Source: Methylophaga thiooxydans DMS010 (GTDB lineage Bacteria > Pseudomonadota > Gammaproteobacteria > Nitrosococcales > Methylophagaceae). From it: a stretch of 64,000 nt of DNA. Within the stretch, counting starts at the first letter, position 1. Each line of letters opens with the position of its first letter. The notes under the pieces are model-generated. The model saw only the letters and a list, made by a program, of their open reading frames with translations, made no database searches and was not told where the DNA came from. The position numbers were made by a program, and so were the translations under genes. Below, one piece after another: positions 44,091 to 53,316 of the stretch. The stretch spans positions 160,467-224,466 of the forward strand of contig NZ_GG657883.1 in assembly GCF_000156355.1 (NCBI RefSeq). Reading direction: 5' to 3'.

Positions 44091-44606
44091 TTAAATTACA
44101 GCGCGACGTCTGAACAGTGGCTCAGGCTCAATTGCCGACCCTGAGTATCGTGTGCTAATACCGTTCAGACCTTTCATAGCATCTAGAATGTCTTTATCTT
44201 CTCTGACTGCAAAGCTGTTAAAACCACAACGATGCATATGTGTCAGTTGGTCTCTCAGCACATCGCCAAATGCCCTGAGCTCCCCTCTCCACCGCAGTTG
44301 AGTTCTAAGTTCAACAGCTTGAGTGTATGCACGACCATCAGTAAATTTTGGAAAGTTGAGTGCAATTAGTTCAATTTTGTCTAACCACGGCTCAACAAGA
44401 TGAACGTCAGTCTCATTGTCCAACCAAAATGCTTTAGGGGCAGTTGCATAGGCTTCAGCTGACTCAAGCCATTCCTTAAAAGGTATAACCAACATAGACT
44501 TAGGCCATATCGCTTCACTATTTTCTATCGCATCAACGAGATGCCAATTATCGTGTTCACTGATTTCTGGCTGAGATGAGTTCACTAGGCTAATAACATT
44601 ATTCAT
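44091..44606 (-). CDS. DUF934 family protein
   Basis: A 171-aa DUF934 protein, usually encoded beside sulfite or nitrite reductases of the NirA/CysI type. Recognisable parts are [56 protein letters not shown] and [19 protein letters not shown]. Its role is unproven. It overlaps the reductase stop by 4 bp (ATGA) and precedes ccoN by 20 bp, placing all in one transcript. Confidence 0.92.
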   Translation of the reverse strand: MNNVISLVNSSQPEISEHDNWHLVDAIENSEAIWPKSMLVIPFKEWLESAEAYATAPKAFWLDNETDVHLVEPWLDKIELIALNFPKFTDGRAYTQAVELRTQLRWRGELRAFGDVLRDQLTHMHRCGFNSFAVREDKDILDAMKGLNGISTRYSGSAIEPEPLFRRRAVI

Positions 44607-46273
44607 TCTGCAGTCTCCATGGCGGGTGCGTAGACACGCTCTTTGAATGGGGTGATACCTATTCTTTGAACCGTATCGCTAAACTGCTCTTCTAATTCAC
44701 GGTGAGTGATGAATACTTGTACTAACTTGTCTATGACTTGAGGAACATCGGCTGCTTTAAACGAGGGCCCAATCACTTTACCGATCCGGGCATCTTCACC
44801 CTGCTTGCCACCAATCGTGACCTGATACCATTCACTCCCATTCTTATCGACGCCAAGAATGCCGATGTTGCCTACATGATGATGGCCACAGGCATTCATA
44901 CAACCAGAAATATTGAGATCTAACTCACCGATGTCATGGAGATAATCCAGATCTGAAAAGTGTTGCTGTATATCAGCTGCCACTGGAATCGATTTCGCAT
45001 TGGCAAGTGCGCAGTAGTCACCACCTGGGCAGGTAATCATATCTGTTAAAAGGCCAATGTTTGAATGGCCGAGATCTGCCTGTTTTAGTGTCGACCAGAC
45101 ATCGTAAAGGTGTCTTTTTTGAACTGATGGCAGGACTAAGTTTTGCTCGTGTGTGACACGAATTTCGCCATCTCCAAACTGTTCAGATAAATCCGCAATA
45201 ATATTCATTTGGGTAGCGGTCACATCACCTGGTGGATTGTTAGGTCCAGGTTTAGTTGAAATGACAACACTCAGATAACTTGTATGCTTGTGATCATGGG
45301 TATTTTTATCAACCCAGTTCGAAAATGTATGATCACGTGCTAAAGCTGCTTCATATTCATACGTTGGTGCTTCGACTAAGGACGCTGACTGAAATTGTTC
45401 TGCAACACGCTGAAATTCAGTTGCCGTTAATTCACTAGGCCCATTCTTGATTTGCTGCCATTCTTTCTCGACTTCTTCTGCGAAAACATCGATACCTAAG
45501 CTCTTCACTAAAATTTTAATCCGCGCTTTGTAGCGGTTATCACGTCTTCCGTGACGGTTATATACTCGCAGTACAGCTTCGAGATAAGTGAGCATGTGTT
45601 GCCATTCAAGCCCCTCTTTCAATCTTTGACTAAGAATTGGCGTACGTCCCAATCCGCCTCCAACCATGACATCCAGTCTTAATCCCCCGTGAGTGCGGTT
45701 GATATAAATACCAACGTCATGAGTGCGTACCGCAGCCCGGTCTTTTACCGAGGACGAGACCGCGATTTTGAATTTACGAGGTAAAAACAAGAACTCAGGG
45801 TTAATCGTTGACCACTGTCGGATGATTTCAGCAAATGGCCGGGGATCGACAAACTCATCAGCTGAAACACCAGCAAAGGCTTCTGTGGTGACATTTCTGA
45901 CTGTGTTCCCAGAGGTTTGGATAGAATGCATTTCTACATCGGCTAATCGTTCAATAATTTCAGGAACCCGATCCAGTTCGATCCAATTGAACTGAATATT
46001 TTGCCTTGTTGTGAAGTGTCCATAGTCTTTGTCAAACTCAGTAGCTATGTCACCGAGTGTTCTAAGTTGTTTGCTAGAAAGTGTTCCATATGGGATAGCT
46101 ACTCTAAGCATGTAGGCGTGCTTTTGTAGATAAAGTCCATTTTGTAATCTCAGCGGGAGAAACTCTTCTTCAGTTAGTTTACCTGCCTGATACCGCTCAA
46201 TCTGGTCGCGAAACTGAGCCACTCGCTCCCTGACGAGTGCTTTGTCATAAAAGTCGTATTGATACATGCTCAA
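44603..46273 (-). CDS. sirohaem nitrite/sulfite reductase
   Basis: A 556-aa ferredoxin-type nitrite/sulfite reductase with the duplicated NIR_SIR fold. Cysteines binding the coupled 4Fe-4S/sirohaem centre are ITCPGGDYCALANAKS and ISGCMNACGHHHVGNIG. RQNIQFNWIELDRVPEII matches the ferredoxin-like half domain. It reduces nitrite to ammonia or sulfite to sulfide; sequence alone does not separate these well. In this cluster with CcoN and MocR it resembles the PA4130-type reductase of P. aeruginosa. Confidence 0.93.
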   Translation of the reverse strand: MSMYQYDFYDKALVRERVAQFRDQIERYQAGKLTEEEFLPLRLQNGLYLQKHAYMLRVAIPYGTLSSKQLRTLGDIATEFDKDYGHFTTRQNIQFNWIELDRVPEIIERLADVEMHSIQTSGNTVRNVTTEAFAGVSADEFVDPRPFAEIIRQWSTINPEFLFLPRKFKIAVSSSVKDRAAVRTHDVGIYINRTHGGLRLDVMVGGGLGRTPILSQRLKEGLEWQHMLTYLEAVLRVYNRHGRRDNRYKARIKILVKSLGIDVFAEEVEKEWQQIKNGPSELTATEFQRVAEQFQSASLVEAPTYEYEAALARDHTFSNWVDKNTHDHKHTSYLSVVISTKPGPNNPPGDVTATQMNIIADLSEQFGDGEIRVTHEQNLVLPSVQKRHLYDVWSTLKQADLGHSNIGLLTDMITCPGGDYCALANAKSIPVAADIQQHFSDLDYLHDIGELDLNISGCMNACGHHHVGNIGILGVDKNGSEWYQVTIGGKQGEDARIGKVIGPSFKAADVPQVIDKLVQVFITHRELEEQFSDTVQRIGITPFKERVYAPAMETAE

Positions 46274-46282
46274 CCTTATTCT

Positions 46283-47698
46283 TTATGGTGTTATGAAGAC
46301 GGCGTCATAGCTGTCTGAAATGTCATTTGTATTAACAGATGTTGCAGTAAACCGGATGTCATGAAGTGTTTCTTTACCTTGCTGGTTCATTGGTAAACGA
46401 ACGAGCGCTGTGACAGGGACAATTTTTCCTGGCTCCACAATGTATGTTTTATCTAGGCCATCTATAAAGGCAGCTTCTAAGCCAGAAATCTGATATCGGA
46501 TCTCGAGTGAAGAGTCGGTTTTATTGAGTAACTTCAGCGTGTATTTGTTTTGAATATCACCATTACTCATACGAATAAATAACGGTTTTCTTTCATGAAT
46601 CACGCTGAATTCAGTTGGTGAAAAGGTTGAGAAACCGTAAATGACACCTATAACTGAAAGCAGCATGATTAAACTGTAAACAATTACGCGAGGACGTTTT
46701 ATCAGTGGGACTGTGGGTATCCCCTTATACAATTCCTTATAGGATGCATAGCGGATTAGGCCTCGTGGTTGTTCGATTTTATCCATAACGCTGTCACAAG
46801 CATCAATGCAAAGCCCACAGGTAATACAGCCCTCTTGCTGGCCTTTACGAATATCAATTCCAGTAGGACATACCGCTACACATAATTTGCAGTCTATGCA
46901 TGCACCTTGGTTTTTTGATTCTTGACGAGATAATTTTCCTCTTGGCTCGCCACGTTCCGCATCATAGGCGGGTAATACAGTCTCTTGGTCATACATAACG
47001 CCTTGTAAACGTGCGTATGGACAGAGCCAGAAACAAACCTGTTCACGCATAAAACCAGCAAACCAGTAGGTGAAGAACGTAAAGGTTCCCATTACTATCC
47101 ATACAGGTAGTGGTGCGGTTAGGGAAAAAATATCGGCCCATAACTGGAAGCTATCAGTGAACCAGGCTGAGAATGTAATGCCTGTCAGCATCGCTATTAC
47201 AAGCCATATACTATGCTTGGCAACCTTGTTTGAAACCTTTTTTATAGTCCATGGGGCTGCCTGAAATTTTGCTCTTTTTTGTGGTGTGTTACCTTCGAAC
47301 TTGCCTTCGATAATGGTGAAAACTTCAGTCCATACCGTTTGAAAGCAAAAGTACCCACAAAAAACGCGACCAGCGACGCTCGTGGCAGCAGCTAATAATA
47401 TTGCGAAAAATAGTAATGTCAGTGACAGTACCCAAATATCTTGGGGAAAAAGTGATAAGCCGAATAGGTGAAATTGCTGGTTTGGTATATCGAAAAGTAC
47501 GGCCTGTTTTCCATTCCACCTTAGGTAAGGACCTATGAAATAGATTAGCCAGATTGCCATGCCAAAGTTTTTGAGCGTGCGGAACCGCCCTTTCATTCTC
47601 TTAGGCAAAATTTTTCCATGCTCGCCAGTATTGACCTCCCATTCCGAGAGGGTGTCATAGACTTCAACTTTGACTGGAATATCTATTAATTTTGACAT
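46283..47698 (-). CDS. ccoG: CcoG-type cbb3 oxidase assembly protein (polyferredoxin)
   Basis: A 471-aa membrane protein of the CcoG/FixG family, implicated in Cu reduction and copper insertion into cbb3 oxidase. Helices lie at ~45-65, ~85-110, ~160-180 and ~190-210. The cytoplasmic 2x[4Fe-4S] domain reads CIDCKLCVAVCP and CITCGLCIDACD; further CxxxC motifs are VFCGYFCFQT and FWLCPYAR. A periplasmic Ig-like C-terminal domain follows. It is first in the run ccoG-reductase-DUF934-ccoN-ccoQ, 9 bp from the reductase, and 37 bp after the MocR stop. Confidence 0.93.
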   Translation of the reverse strand: MSKLIDIPVKVEVYDTLSEWEVNTGEHGKILPKRMKGRFRTLKNFGMAIWLIYFIGPYLRWNGKQAVLFDIPNQQFHLFGLSLFPQDIWVLSLTLLFFAILLAAATSVAGRVFCGYFCFQTVWTEVFTIIEGKFEGNTPQKRAKFQAAPWTIKKVSNKVAKHSIWLVIAMLTGITFSAWFTDSFQLWADIFSLTAPLPVWIVMGTFTFFTYWFAGFMREQVCFWLCPYARLQGVMYDQETVLPAYDAERGEPRGKLSRQESKNQGACIDCKLCVAVCPTGIDIRKGQQEGCITCGLCIDACDSVMDKIEQPRGLIRYASYKELYKGIPTVPLIKRPRVIVYSLIMLLSVIGVIYGFSTFSPTEFSVIHERKPLFIRMSNGDIQNKYTLKLLNKTDSSLEIRYQISGLEAAFIDGLDKTYIVEPGKIVPVTALVRLPMNQQGKETLHDIRFTATSVNTNDISDSYDAVFITP

Positions 47699-47735
47699 GG
47701 TGTTCTCCTAGCTAGCCAATAGCTGAGCCGTATTA

Positions 47736-49133
47736 CTAGATAATGGATTTAGAGCGTGTTTGTTTGGCATCGCACAAGTCAGCCAACAAGGTCAATCCAT
47801 GACGCAGCGCCGGATAATCACTAGCACCTCCTAGCGAAACCCTAACCGCCTGTACTCGGCTACGCGTACTGACAAAAGCTGTAGAGGGAACAACAGACAC
47901 GCCTATCCGGCTGGCACGCTCAGAAAAGTCCAAGGCTCTGGCGCCTTTAGGAAGTTGTAACCATAAATGAGGGGCAACAGGATTCGTCAGTAATTTTTGT
48001 GTATCTAAAATGGCGTTTGCCAACTCTTGTCGTTTGATATTTTCTGCTTTGATAGCATCGACAATATGAGTGATATGACCTGTGCGTATCCATCGTGCAA
48101 CAACGGCACTCATTAGAGGTGGGGCCATTATGCTACTAATACGCATCTCTTCTGCTAGCGATAAGGCATCATCCAATTGAGGTGCAACAACATAAGCTAC
48201 TCGTAGTGCGGGTGATAAGCATTTAGAAACTGTGGCGATATGCCAGGTAAGTTCAGGAGCCAGGCTATAGAGTGCAGGTAATGGCTTATCCAGAAACGGA
48301 TAATACGGGTCATCTTCAATCAGTTTGAGATCGTGCTCTCTGGCGAGTTCTGCAAGTTGCAGACGTCTCTCCAGAGTCAGCGTCGCCGTAGTCGGGTTAT
48401 CAATATTCGGCGTGAAGTAGAACGCATCTGGCTGATGTTTCTTGATAACTCGTTCCAGATCTTCGGGAATGATGCCAGATTCGTCCATTGCTACGCTGAA
48501 TACATCAAGCTGAAGATGATCAGCAATTGAGCGAAGGCCCGGATAACATAACTCCGGGGCAAGGATAGACTTTGCCCCCGTCCTCTGTAAATAACTCAGT
48601 ATTGAGTAAATGGCACTATGCGCACCACTGGCAATTAGAATCAAATCAGCACTGACTTTTTCTAGCTTCTGAGCTAACCATAATCCCCCTGCTTCTCTAT
48701 CATCTGGATGACCAGCTGTTTCTTGATAGCTGAGGTGGTGCAGTGGTTTTGACGAAGAAGCACTTAATTCTGTGAGTGTTGCAGCAATATCCTGCTCTAT
48801 ATAGAGATGCGGCGGAATGGGTGGATTGTTCATACTCAAATCAAGGGGTTTTCCCTCGGTTATATGTATAGAGTTGTAATTAGTAAACGCCGTCTGAGCG
48901 ATGAATGTGCCACTGCCAGCCTGAGCATCAACAAGTCCTCGTTTTGCCGCTTCATTCATTGCTCGTGTCACGGTAGTCAGATCGATGCCAAGATCATTAG
49001 CAATTTGTCGCTGAGGTGGCAGACGATCACCTGGTTTGACGACACGGGTCTTAATATCAGACTCAAGTGCTTCAACCACACCGATATATTTCACTCGTGC
49101 GCTTTCAATAATTCGTGGATGCCATACCGCCAT
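47736..49133 (-). CDS. MocR-type GntR/aminotransferase transcriptional regulator
   Basis: A 465-aa fusion of an N-terminal GntR winged helix (KPGDRLPPQRQIANDLGI, DLTTVTRAMNEAAKRGLV, GSGTFIA) and a class I/II PLP aminotransferase fold (YFTPNIDNPTTATLT; likely PLP Lys in HIATVSKCLSPALRVAYV). MocR regulators usually sense an amino compound or PLP. The ATG at 49133 follows GAGG; the frame extends to 49154 without a site. Repeated CATACA elements upstream are likely operators. P. aeruginosa MpaR (PA4132) occupies the equivalent locus. Confidence 0.92.
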   Translation of the reverse strand: MAVWHPRIIESARVKYIGVVEALESDIKTRVVKPGDRLPPQRQIANDLGIDLTTVTRAMNEAAKRGLVDAQAGSGTFIAQTAFTNYNSIHITEGKPLDLSMNNPPIPPHLYIEQDIAATLTELSASSSKPLHHLSYQETAGHPDDREAGGLWLAQKLEKVSADLILIASGAHSAIYSILSYLQRTGAKSILAPELCYPGLRSIADHLQLDVFSVAMDESGIIPEDLERVIKKHQPDAFYFTPNIDNPTTATLTLERRLQLAELAREHDLKLIEDDPYYPFLDKPLPALYSLAPELTWHIATVSKCLSPALRVAYVVAPQLDDALSLAEEMRISSIMAPPLMSAVVARWIRTGHITHIVDAIKAENIKRQELANAILDTQKLLTNPVAPHLWLQLPKGARALDFSERASRIGVSVVPSTAFVSTRSRVQAVRVSLGGASDYPALRHGLTLLADLCDAKQTRSKSII

Positions 49134-49605
49134 TTTCCACCTCGTTAATTCCATACAATTTAGGTATAAAAATCATATCCTAAAACACTATGTATGCAAT
49201 AAAAACATACAAATAACTTGTAAATAAGCAATTGTATGGATTGAATTTTTCGTATTCACATACAATTACGTTAATGTGGTGAGTAGGAAGTTAAGCTGCT
49301 GCGCAAACACTGCAAAAAAAACAGTGGATGTTGAAAGAAAATCTTAGTTGTGGAGTAAATATATCTAAGAGCTGAAATGTTGGCGTGAAGATGACAAAAG
49401 TGGCTTTAAGATGATCCGACATGAAACCTGATAAATAGTTTTATAGTCGAACCAAGCCTCTTTTACTGGGAGTTATAATTACCTAAAAAGCCCAACTAGC
49501 GAGAATCGAGCATAATGCTTGGAGAATTAGGCAAGCGAGTGTGTTACTGAACTAATATAGTAAGGCATAGTCACTATTTGTGATTGCTATAGAGTTCAGG
49601 TACCA
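49134..49605. other. 472-bp intergenic region between MocR and AraC regulators
   Basis: No gene seen. The left 135 bp hold the CATACA array. Further right are a weak hairpin CACTG-N9-CAGTG at 49308-49326 and nothing else of note; the promoter of the AraC-type gene should lie near 49500-49600. Confidence 0.5.
49152..49267. promoter_or_regulatory. array of CATACAA repeats, probable MocR operator
   Basis: Five copies of a short element lie within 116 bp upstream of the MocR gene: CATACAATT (49152-49160), TGTATG (49191-49196, inverted), CATACAAAT (49206-49214), AATTGTATG (49230-49238, inverted) and CATACAATT (49259-49267). Clustered direct/inverted short repeats are typical of MocR binding sites. 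Promoter hexamers in the AT-rich stretch are ambiguous. Confidence 0.55.
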
Positions 49606-50514
49606 ATGCCCAAGCAAAATCACCAAGATAAAAATAATGAGCTGATGCTGAGAAATAAGCTGGCAAAGCTTATTAGTCAATATGCTCCAGCTGACGGGCT
49701 GTTTGAAGTCTGTCCCGGTGTTCGGGTTCTCAGAGAGTCATCTCAGGATGCTAAGCCCGCTCGGAATATCAGCCAACCCGGAATGTGCATTGTTGCACAG
49801 GGTGCAAAGCGTGTTGTATTGGGCAATGACATCTTTGAATATGATAATTCCAGAATGGTGGTTTATTCTACTGAAGTCCCTATTTCTGCCAACATTATCC
49901 GGGCGAGTATTGATGAGCCGTATTTGTGCCTGATTATCGACATTACACCACAGAAACTTGCAGAATTGACTGCTAAGGCCTTCCCCCATGGCCTGCCCAG
50001 AGTCCCAGAATCTAGAGCGATTCATATTGGCCCCACTAACCCTAAGATAGTGGATGCCGGGATTCGGCTGTTGGAGTTATTTTCAGAGCCTGACGATGTT
50101 GATTTGTTAATACCGCTTGTGTTGGATGAAATTTTTATTCGTCTTCTCAGAAGTCATATCGGTGCTTTAGTGGCTCAAATTGGTATCACTGATTCAAATC
50201 TACAAAAGGTGTCAAAAGGGATTTCCTGGGTACGAGAGCACTACGCACAACCGATGAAAGTGGATCAGCTTGCAGCACACGTGAATATGAGTGTGTCGGC
50301 ATTTCACCAACACTTTAAAGCTGTTACCACGATGAGCCCACTGCAATTTCAGAAAGAATTACGCTTGCATGAAGCCAAAAATTTGATGCTATCTAAAATG
50401 ATGGATGTTAGTTCAGCCAGTCTGCAGGTTGGCTACGCCAGCGTATCTCAGTTTAGTCGCGAATACAGTCGTCTGTTTGGTGTTTCACCAAGCAAAGATA
50501 CGCGTTCCGCCTGA
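49606..50514 (+). CDS. AraC family transcriptional regulator
   Basis: A 302-aa AraC-type regulator with an N-terminal AraC_N (cupin-like) domain (QPGMCIVAQGAKRVVLGNDI; YSTEVPISANIIRAS) and a C-terminal double helix-turn-helix (MKVDQLAAHVNMSVSAFHQH; SASLQVGYASVSQFSREYSR; FGVSP). This subgroup often controls aldehyde or alcohol metabolism genes. It stands just upstream of, and in the same direction as, the molybdenum hydroxylase operon, so it is the likely regulator of it. Confidence 0.92.
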   Translation: MPKQNHQDKNNELMLRNKLAKLISQYAPADGLFEVCPGVRVLRESSQDAKPARNISQPGMCIVAQGAKRVVLGNDIFEYDNSRMVVYSTEVPISANIIRASIDEPYLCLIIDITPQKLAELTAKAFPHGLPRVPESRAIHIGPTNPKIVDAGIRLLELFSEPDDVDLLIPLVLDEIFIRLLRSHIGALVAQIGITDSNLQKVSKGISWVREHYAQPMKVDQLAAHVNMSVSAFHQHFKAVTTMSPLQFQKELRLHEAKNLMLSKMMDVSSASLQVGYASVSQFSREYSRLFGVSPSKDTRSA

Positions 50515-50570
50515 CATCACTACGAACGAACTATTTAAAATTTACTATAAACAAAGTAAGGGGTTTATGA

Positions 50571-51041
50571 ATGAAACTCACGATTAATGAACAAGTGCAC
50601 GAGCTGAATGCACCCGATGAAATGCCCATTTTATGGGCGCTTCGTGATGTGCTGGGTATGACCGGTACAAAGTTTGGCTGCGGTAAATCGTTGTGTGGTG
50701 CCTGCACCGTGATGCTTGACGGAAACCCTATTCGTTCTTGTGTGACGCCAGTTAAAGCAGCAGAAAATAAGTCGATCACGACAATTGAAGCCATTTCTGA
50801 ACAAAAAACCGGGCAAGCGATTCAAAATGCCTGGATCGAAAATAATGTGCCGCAATGTGGTTACTGTCAGTCTGGTCAAATCGTGTCTGCCACGGCTCTA
50901 TTAAACGCTAATCCTCAGCCTAACGATGAAGATATCAACAATGCGATGAGTGGCAATATCTGTCGTTGTGGTACTTACAACCGCATTCGTGATGCCATCA
51001 AGCAGGCTGCAAACAAGCTGGAGGCCGATCATGAAGGATAA
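50571..51041 (+). CDS. 2Fe-2S subunit of a molybdenum hydroxylase (IorA-like)
   Basis: A 156-aa small subunit with two [2Fe-2S] clusters: plant-type site GCGKSLCGACTVML (~38-51) with a further Cys in RSCVTP, and C-terminal site QCGYCQSGQI and GNICRCGTYNRIRDAI. It carries electrons from the Mo centre in the large subunit. The family includes isoquinoline 1-oxidoreductase and aldehyde oxidoreductases. It overlaps the large-subunit gene by 11 bp. Confidence 0.93.
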   Translation: MKLTINEQVHELNAPDEMPILWALRDVLGMTGTKFGCGKSLCGACTVMLDGNPIRSCVTPVKAAENKSITTIEAISEQKTGQAIQNAWIENNVPQCGYCQSGQIVSATALLNANPQPNDEDINNAMSGNICRCGTYNRIRDAIKQAANKLEADHEG

Positions 51042-53316
51042 AATCGCTAATATCAGTCGACGTAATTTTGTTAAAGGTTTTGCACTGAGCGGTCTGGTGT
51101 TAGCCGTTGGCTTGCCCGGGTTATCGACAGCTGCAGAAGCCAAGCAATATGGTCGTGATGGCATGCCTCATGGTTGGGTGGATAATCCTTTAGTCTTTGT
51201 TTCCATAGCAGAAGATGGCACGGTAACGATTGTCGCCCACCGCTCGGAAATGGGCCAGGGGGTTCGCACCAGTCTTCCGATGGTCGTTGCAGATGAGATG
51301 GAAGCCGACTGGGCTCAGGTTAAGGTTGTCCAAGCCTATGGTGATGAAGAAAAGTTTGGTAACCAAGATACCGATGGTTCACGCAGTGTTCGCCACTTCT
51401 TTATGCCGATGCGTAATGTTGGTGCTGCTGCACGCATGATGCTGGAAACGGCCGCTGCCGCTCTGTGGTCGGTGCCAGTATCAGAAGTCAAAGCGATGAA
51501 TCATAAGGTCGTGCATGAGGCTTCTGGTCGCTCAGTAGGTTTTGGTGAACTGGCGCAGTCTGCGTCGAAGCTACCTGTACCTGAGAGAGAGTCACTCATA
51601 TATAAAGATGCCAGTGATTTTCGATACATCGGTAAATCTGATATGAAGCTGGCTGATGGTGAAGTTATTGCAACAGGCCAGACTGAATACGGCATGGATA
51701 TTCGTTTAGAAAACATGGTGTATGCCGTTGTTGCTCATCCCCCTGCTTATGGTGACACGCTGGCATCGTATGATGATAAAGAAACGCTTAACGTCCCCGG
51801 TGTTATCAAAACGCTTACCCTTCCCTCAAGTGCTCCTCCGGCTGTGTTTAACCCGTTAGGTGGTGTTGTTGTCGTTGCTGAGAATACTTGGGCAGCGATT
51901 CAAGGGCGTGAAAAGCTAAAAATTGAATGGAAAGCTGGACCGAATAGTGATTATGAGTCCGCAGCGTTTCGTGAAAAAATGCAAACGTCAGCAAACCAAA
52001 AAGGTGGAAAAGTTTTAAGACAACTGGGTGACAGCTATCAGGTACTCGAGGACGCAGAAGCAACTATTAGCGCAGATTACTACATTCCACACCTTGCACA
52101 AGCCCCGATGGAGCCACCAGTGGCAACCGCTTATTTTAAGGGTGATTCCTGTGAGCTATGGGCGCCAACTCAAGCGCCACAGGCGAGCCGGGATACAGTA
52201 GCGAAGTGGCTTGAACTAAAACCGGAGCAAGTTAAGGTTAACGTGACTTTGTTAGGGGGTGGTTTTGGGCGTAAGTCTAAACCGGATTTTCTGGTCGAGG
52301 CGGCACTTACTTCAAAAGCGTTAGGCGGAAAGCCAGTAAAGCTGGTATGGACGCGGGAAGATGATATTCAGCATTCCTACTTCCATACGGTGTCTTATGA
52401 ACATCTTCAAGCCGCCTTCGACGAAAATGGTAAAACCCAGGCCTGGCTGCATCGCACTGTTGCGCCTTCAATCGCCTCAACGTTTGATGCCAGCTCTGTA
52501 CATCAAATGCCGATCGAAATTGGTATGGGGGTTGTGAATATCCCCTTCTCTATTCCTAACATCCAATTAGAAAATCCGGCAGCTGAAAATCACACCCGTA
52601 TTGGTTGGTTTCGCTCGGTTTCTAATATCCCTCATGCTTTTGCTGTGCAATCGTTTATTTCAGAGATGGCACATCAGCAAAACCGTGACCACAAGGCGTT
52701 GTTGCTGGAACTCATTGGTGATGATCGTGAAATTGATCCACGAATGTTACGTGATGAGTGGAACTATGGTGAGTCACCCGAGCAGTACCCGCTTAACACG
52801 GGACGCTTACGTCGTGTGATTGAACACGTTACTGAAACAGCGAATTGGGGTAAAAGCCTGCCTGAAGGCCAAGGCCAAGGTTTGGCCGCCCACTATAGTT
52901 TTGTGACGTATGTGGCTGCTGTCGTAGAGGTAAAAGTAAGTGACGATGGTGAGGTATCAGTGCCTAAAGTTGATATTTCGGTTGATTGTGGCCCACAGGT
53001 AAATCCGGAGCGAATTCGCTCACAGGTTGAAGGTGCCTGCATTATGGGCATTAGTTTGGCGATGCTCGGAGAAATCAGCTTTAAAGACGGTGTTGCTGTT
53101 CAAAATAATTTTGATGGCTATCAGGTCAGTCGGATGAATGAAGCCCCTGCCGAAATCAATGTTCATCTGATGCCAGCCAATAGCTACGATGATCCACTAG
53201 GTGGCGTCGGTGAACCAGGAATGCCACCGATAGCGCCGGCTTTATGTAATGCCATTTTTGCTGCGACGAAGAAACGTATTCGCAACCTCCCTATACGCTA
53301 TCAATTGGAGGCATAG
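51031..53316 (+). CDS. molybdopterin large subunit of a xanthine-oxidase-family enzyme (IorB-like), Tat-exported
   Basis: A 761-aa Mo-containing subunit. It begins with a Tat signal (SRRNFVKGFALSG), implying periplasmic activity. Moco-binding and active-site motifs: EMGQGVRTSLPMVVADEM, LLGGGFGRKSKPDFLVEA, and the C-terminal GGVGEPGMPPIAPA with the catalytic Glu. I chose the ATG at 51031 because it gives the Tat signal at the N-terminus. No FAD subunit is encoded; an isoquinoline- or aldehyde-type oxidoreductase passing electrons to a cytochrome is the likely type. Substrate unknown. Confidence 0.92.
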   Translation: MKDKIANISRRNFVKGFALSGLVLAVGLPGLSTAAEAKQYGRDGMPHGWVDNPLVFVSIAEDGTVTIVAHRSEMGQGVRTSLPMVVADEMEADWAQVKVVQAYGDEEKFGNQDTDGSRSVRHFFMPMRNVGAAARMMLETAAAALWSVPVSEVKAMNHKVVHEASGRSVGFGELAQSASKLPVPERESLIYKDASDFRYIGKSDMKLADGEVIATGQTEYGMDIRLENMVYAVVAHPPAYGDTLASYDDKETLNVPGVIKTLTLPSSAPPAVFNPLGGVVVVAENTWAAIQGREKLKIEWKAGPNSDYESAAFREKMQTSANQKGGKVLRQLGDSYQVLEDAEATISADYYIPHLAQAPMEPPVATAYFKGDSCELWAPTQAPQASRDTVAKWLELKPEQVKVNVTLLGGGFGRKSKPDFLVEAALTSKALGGKPVKLVWTREDDIQHSYFHTVSYEHLQAAFDENGKTQAWLHRTVAPSIASTFDASSVHQMPIEIGMGVVNIPFSIPNIQLENPAAENHTRIGWFRSVSNIPHAFAVQSFISEMAHQQNRDHKALLLELIGDDREIDPRMLRDEWNYGESPEQYPLNTGRLRRVIEHVTETANWGKSLPEGQGQGLAAHYSFVTYVAAVVEVKVSDDGEVSVPKVDISVDCGPQVNPERIRSQVEGACIMGISLAMLGEISFKDGVAVQNNFDGYQVSRMNEAPAEINVHLMPANSYDDPLGGVGEPGMPPIAPALCNAIFAATKKRIRNLPIRYQLEA

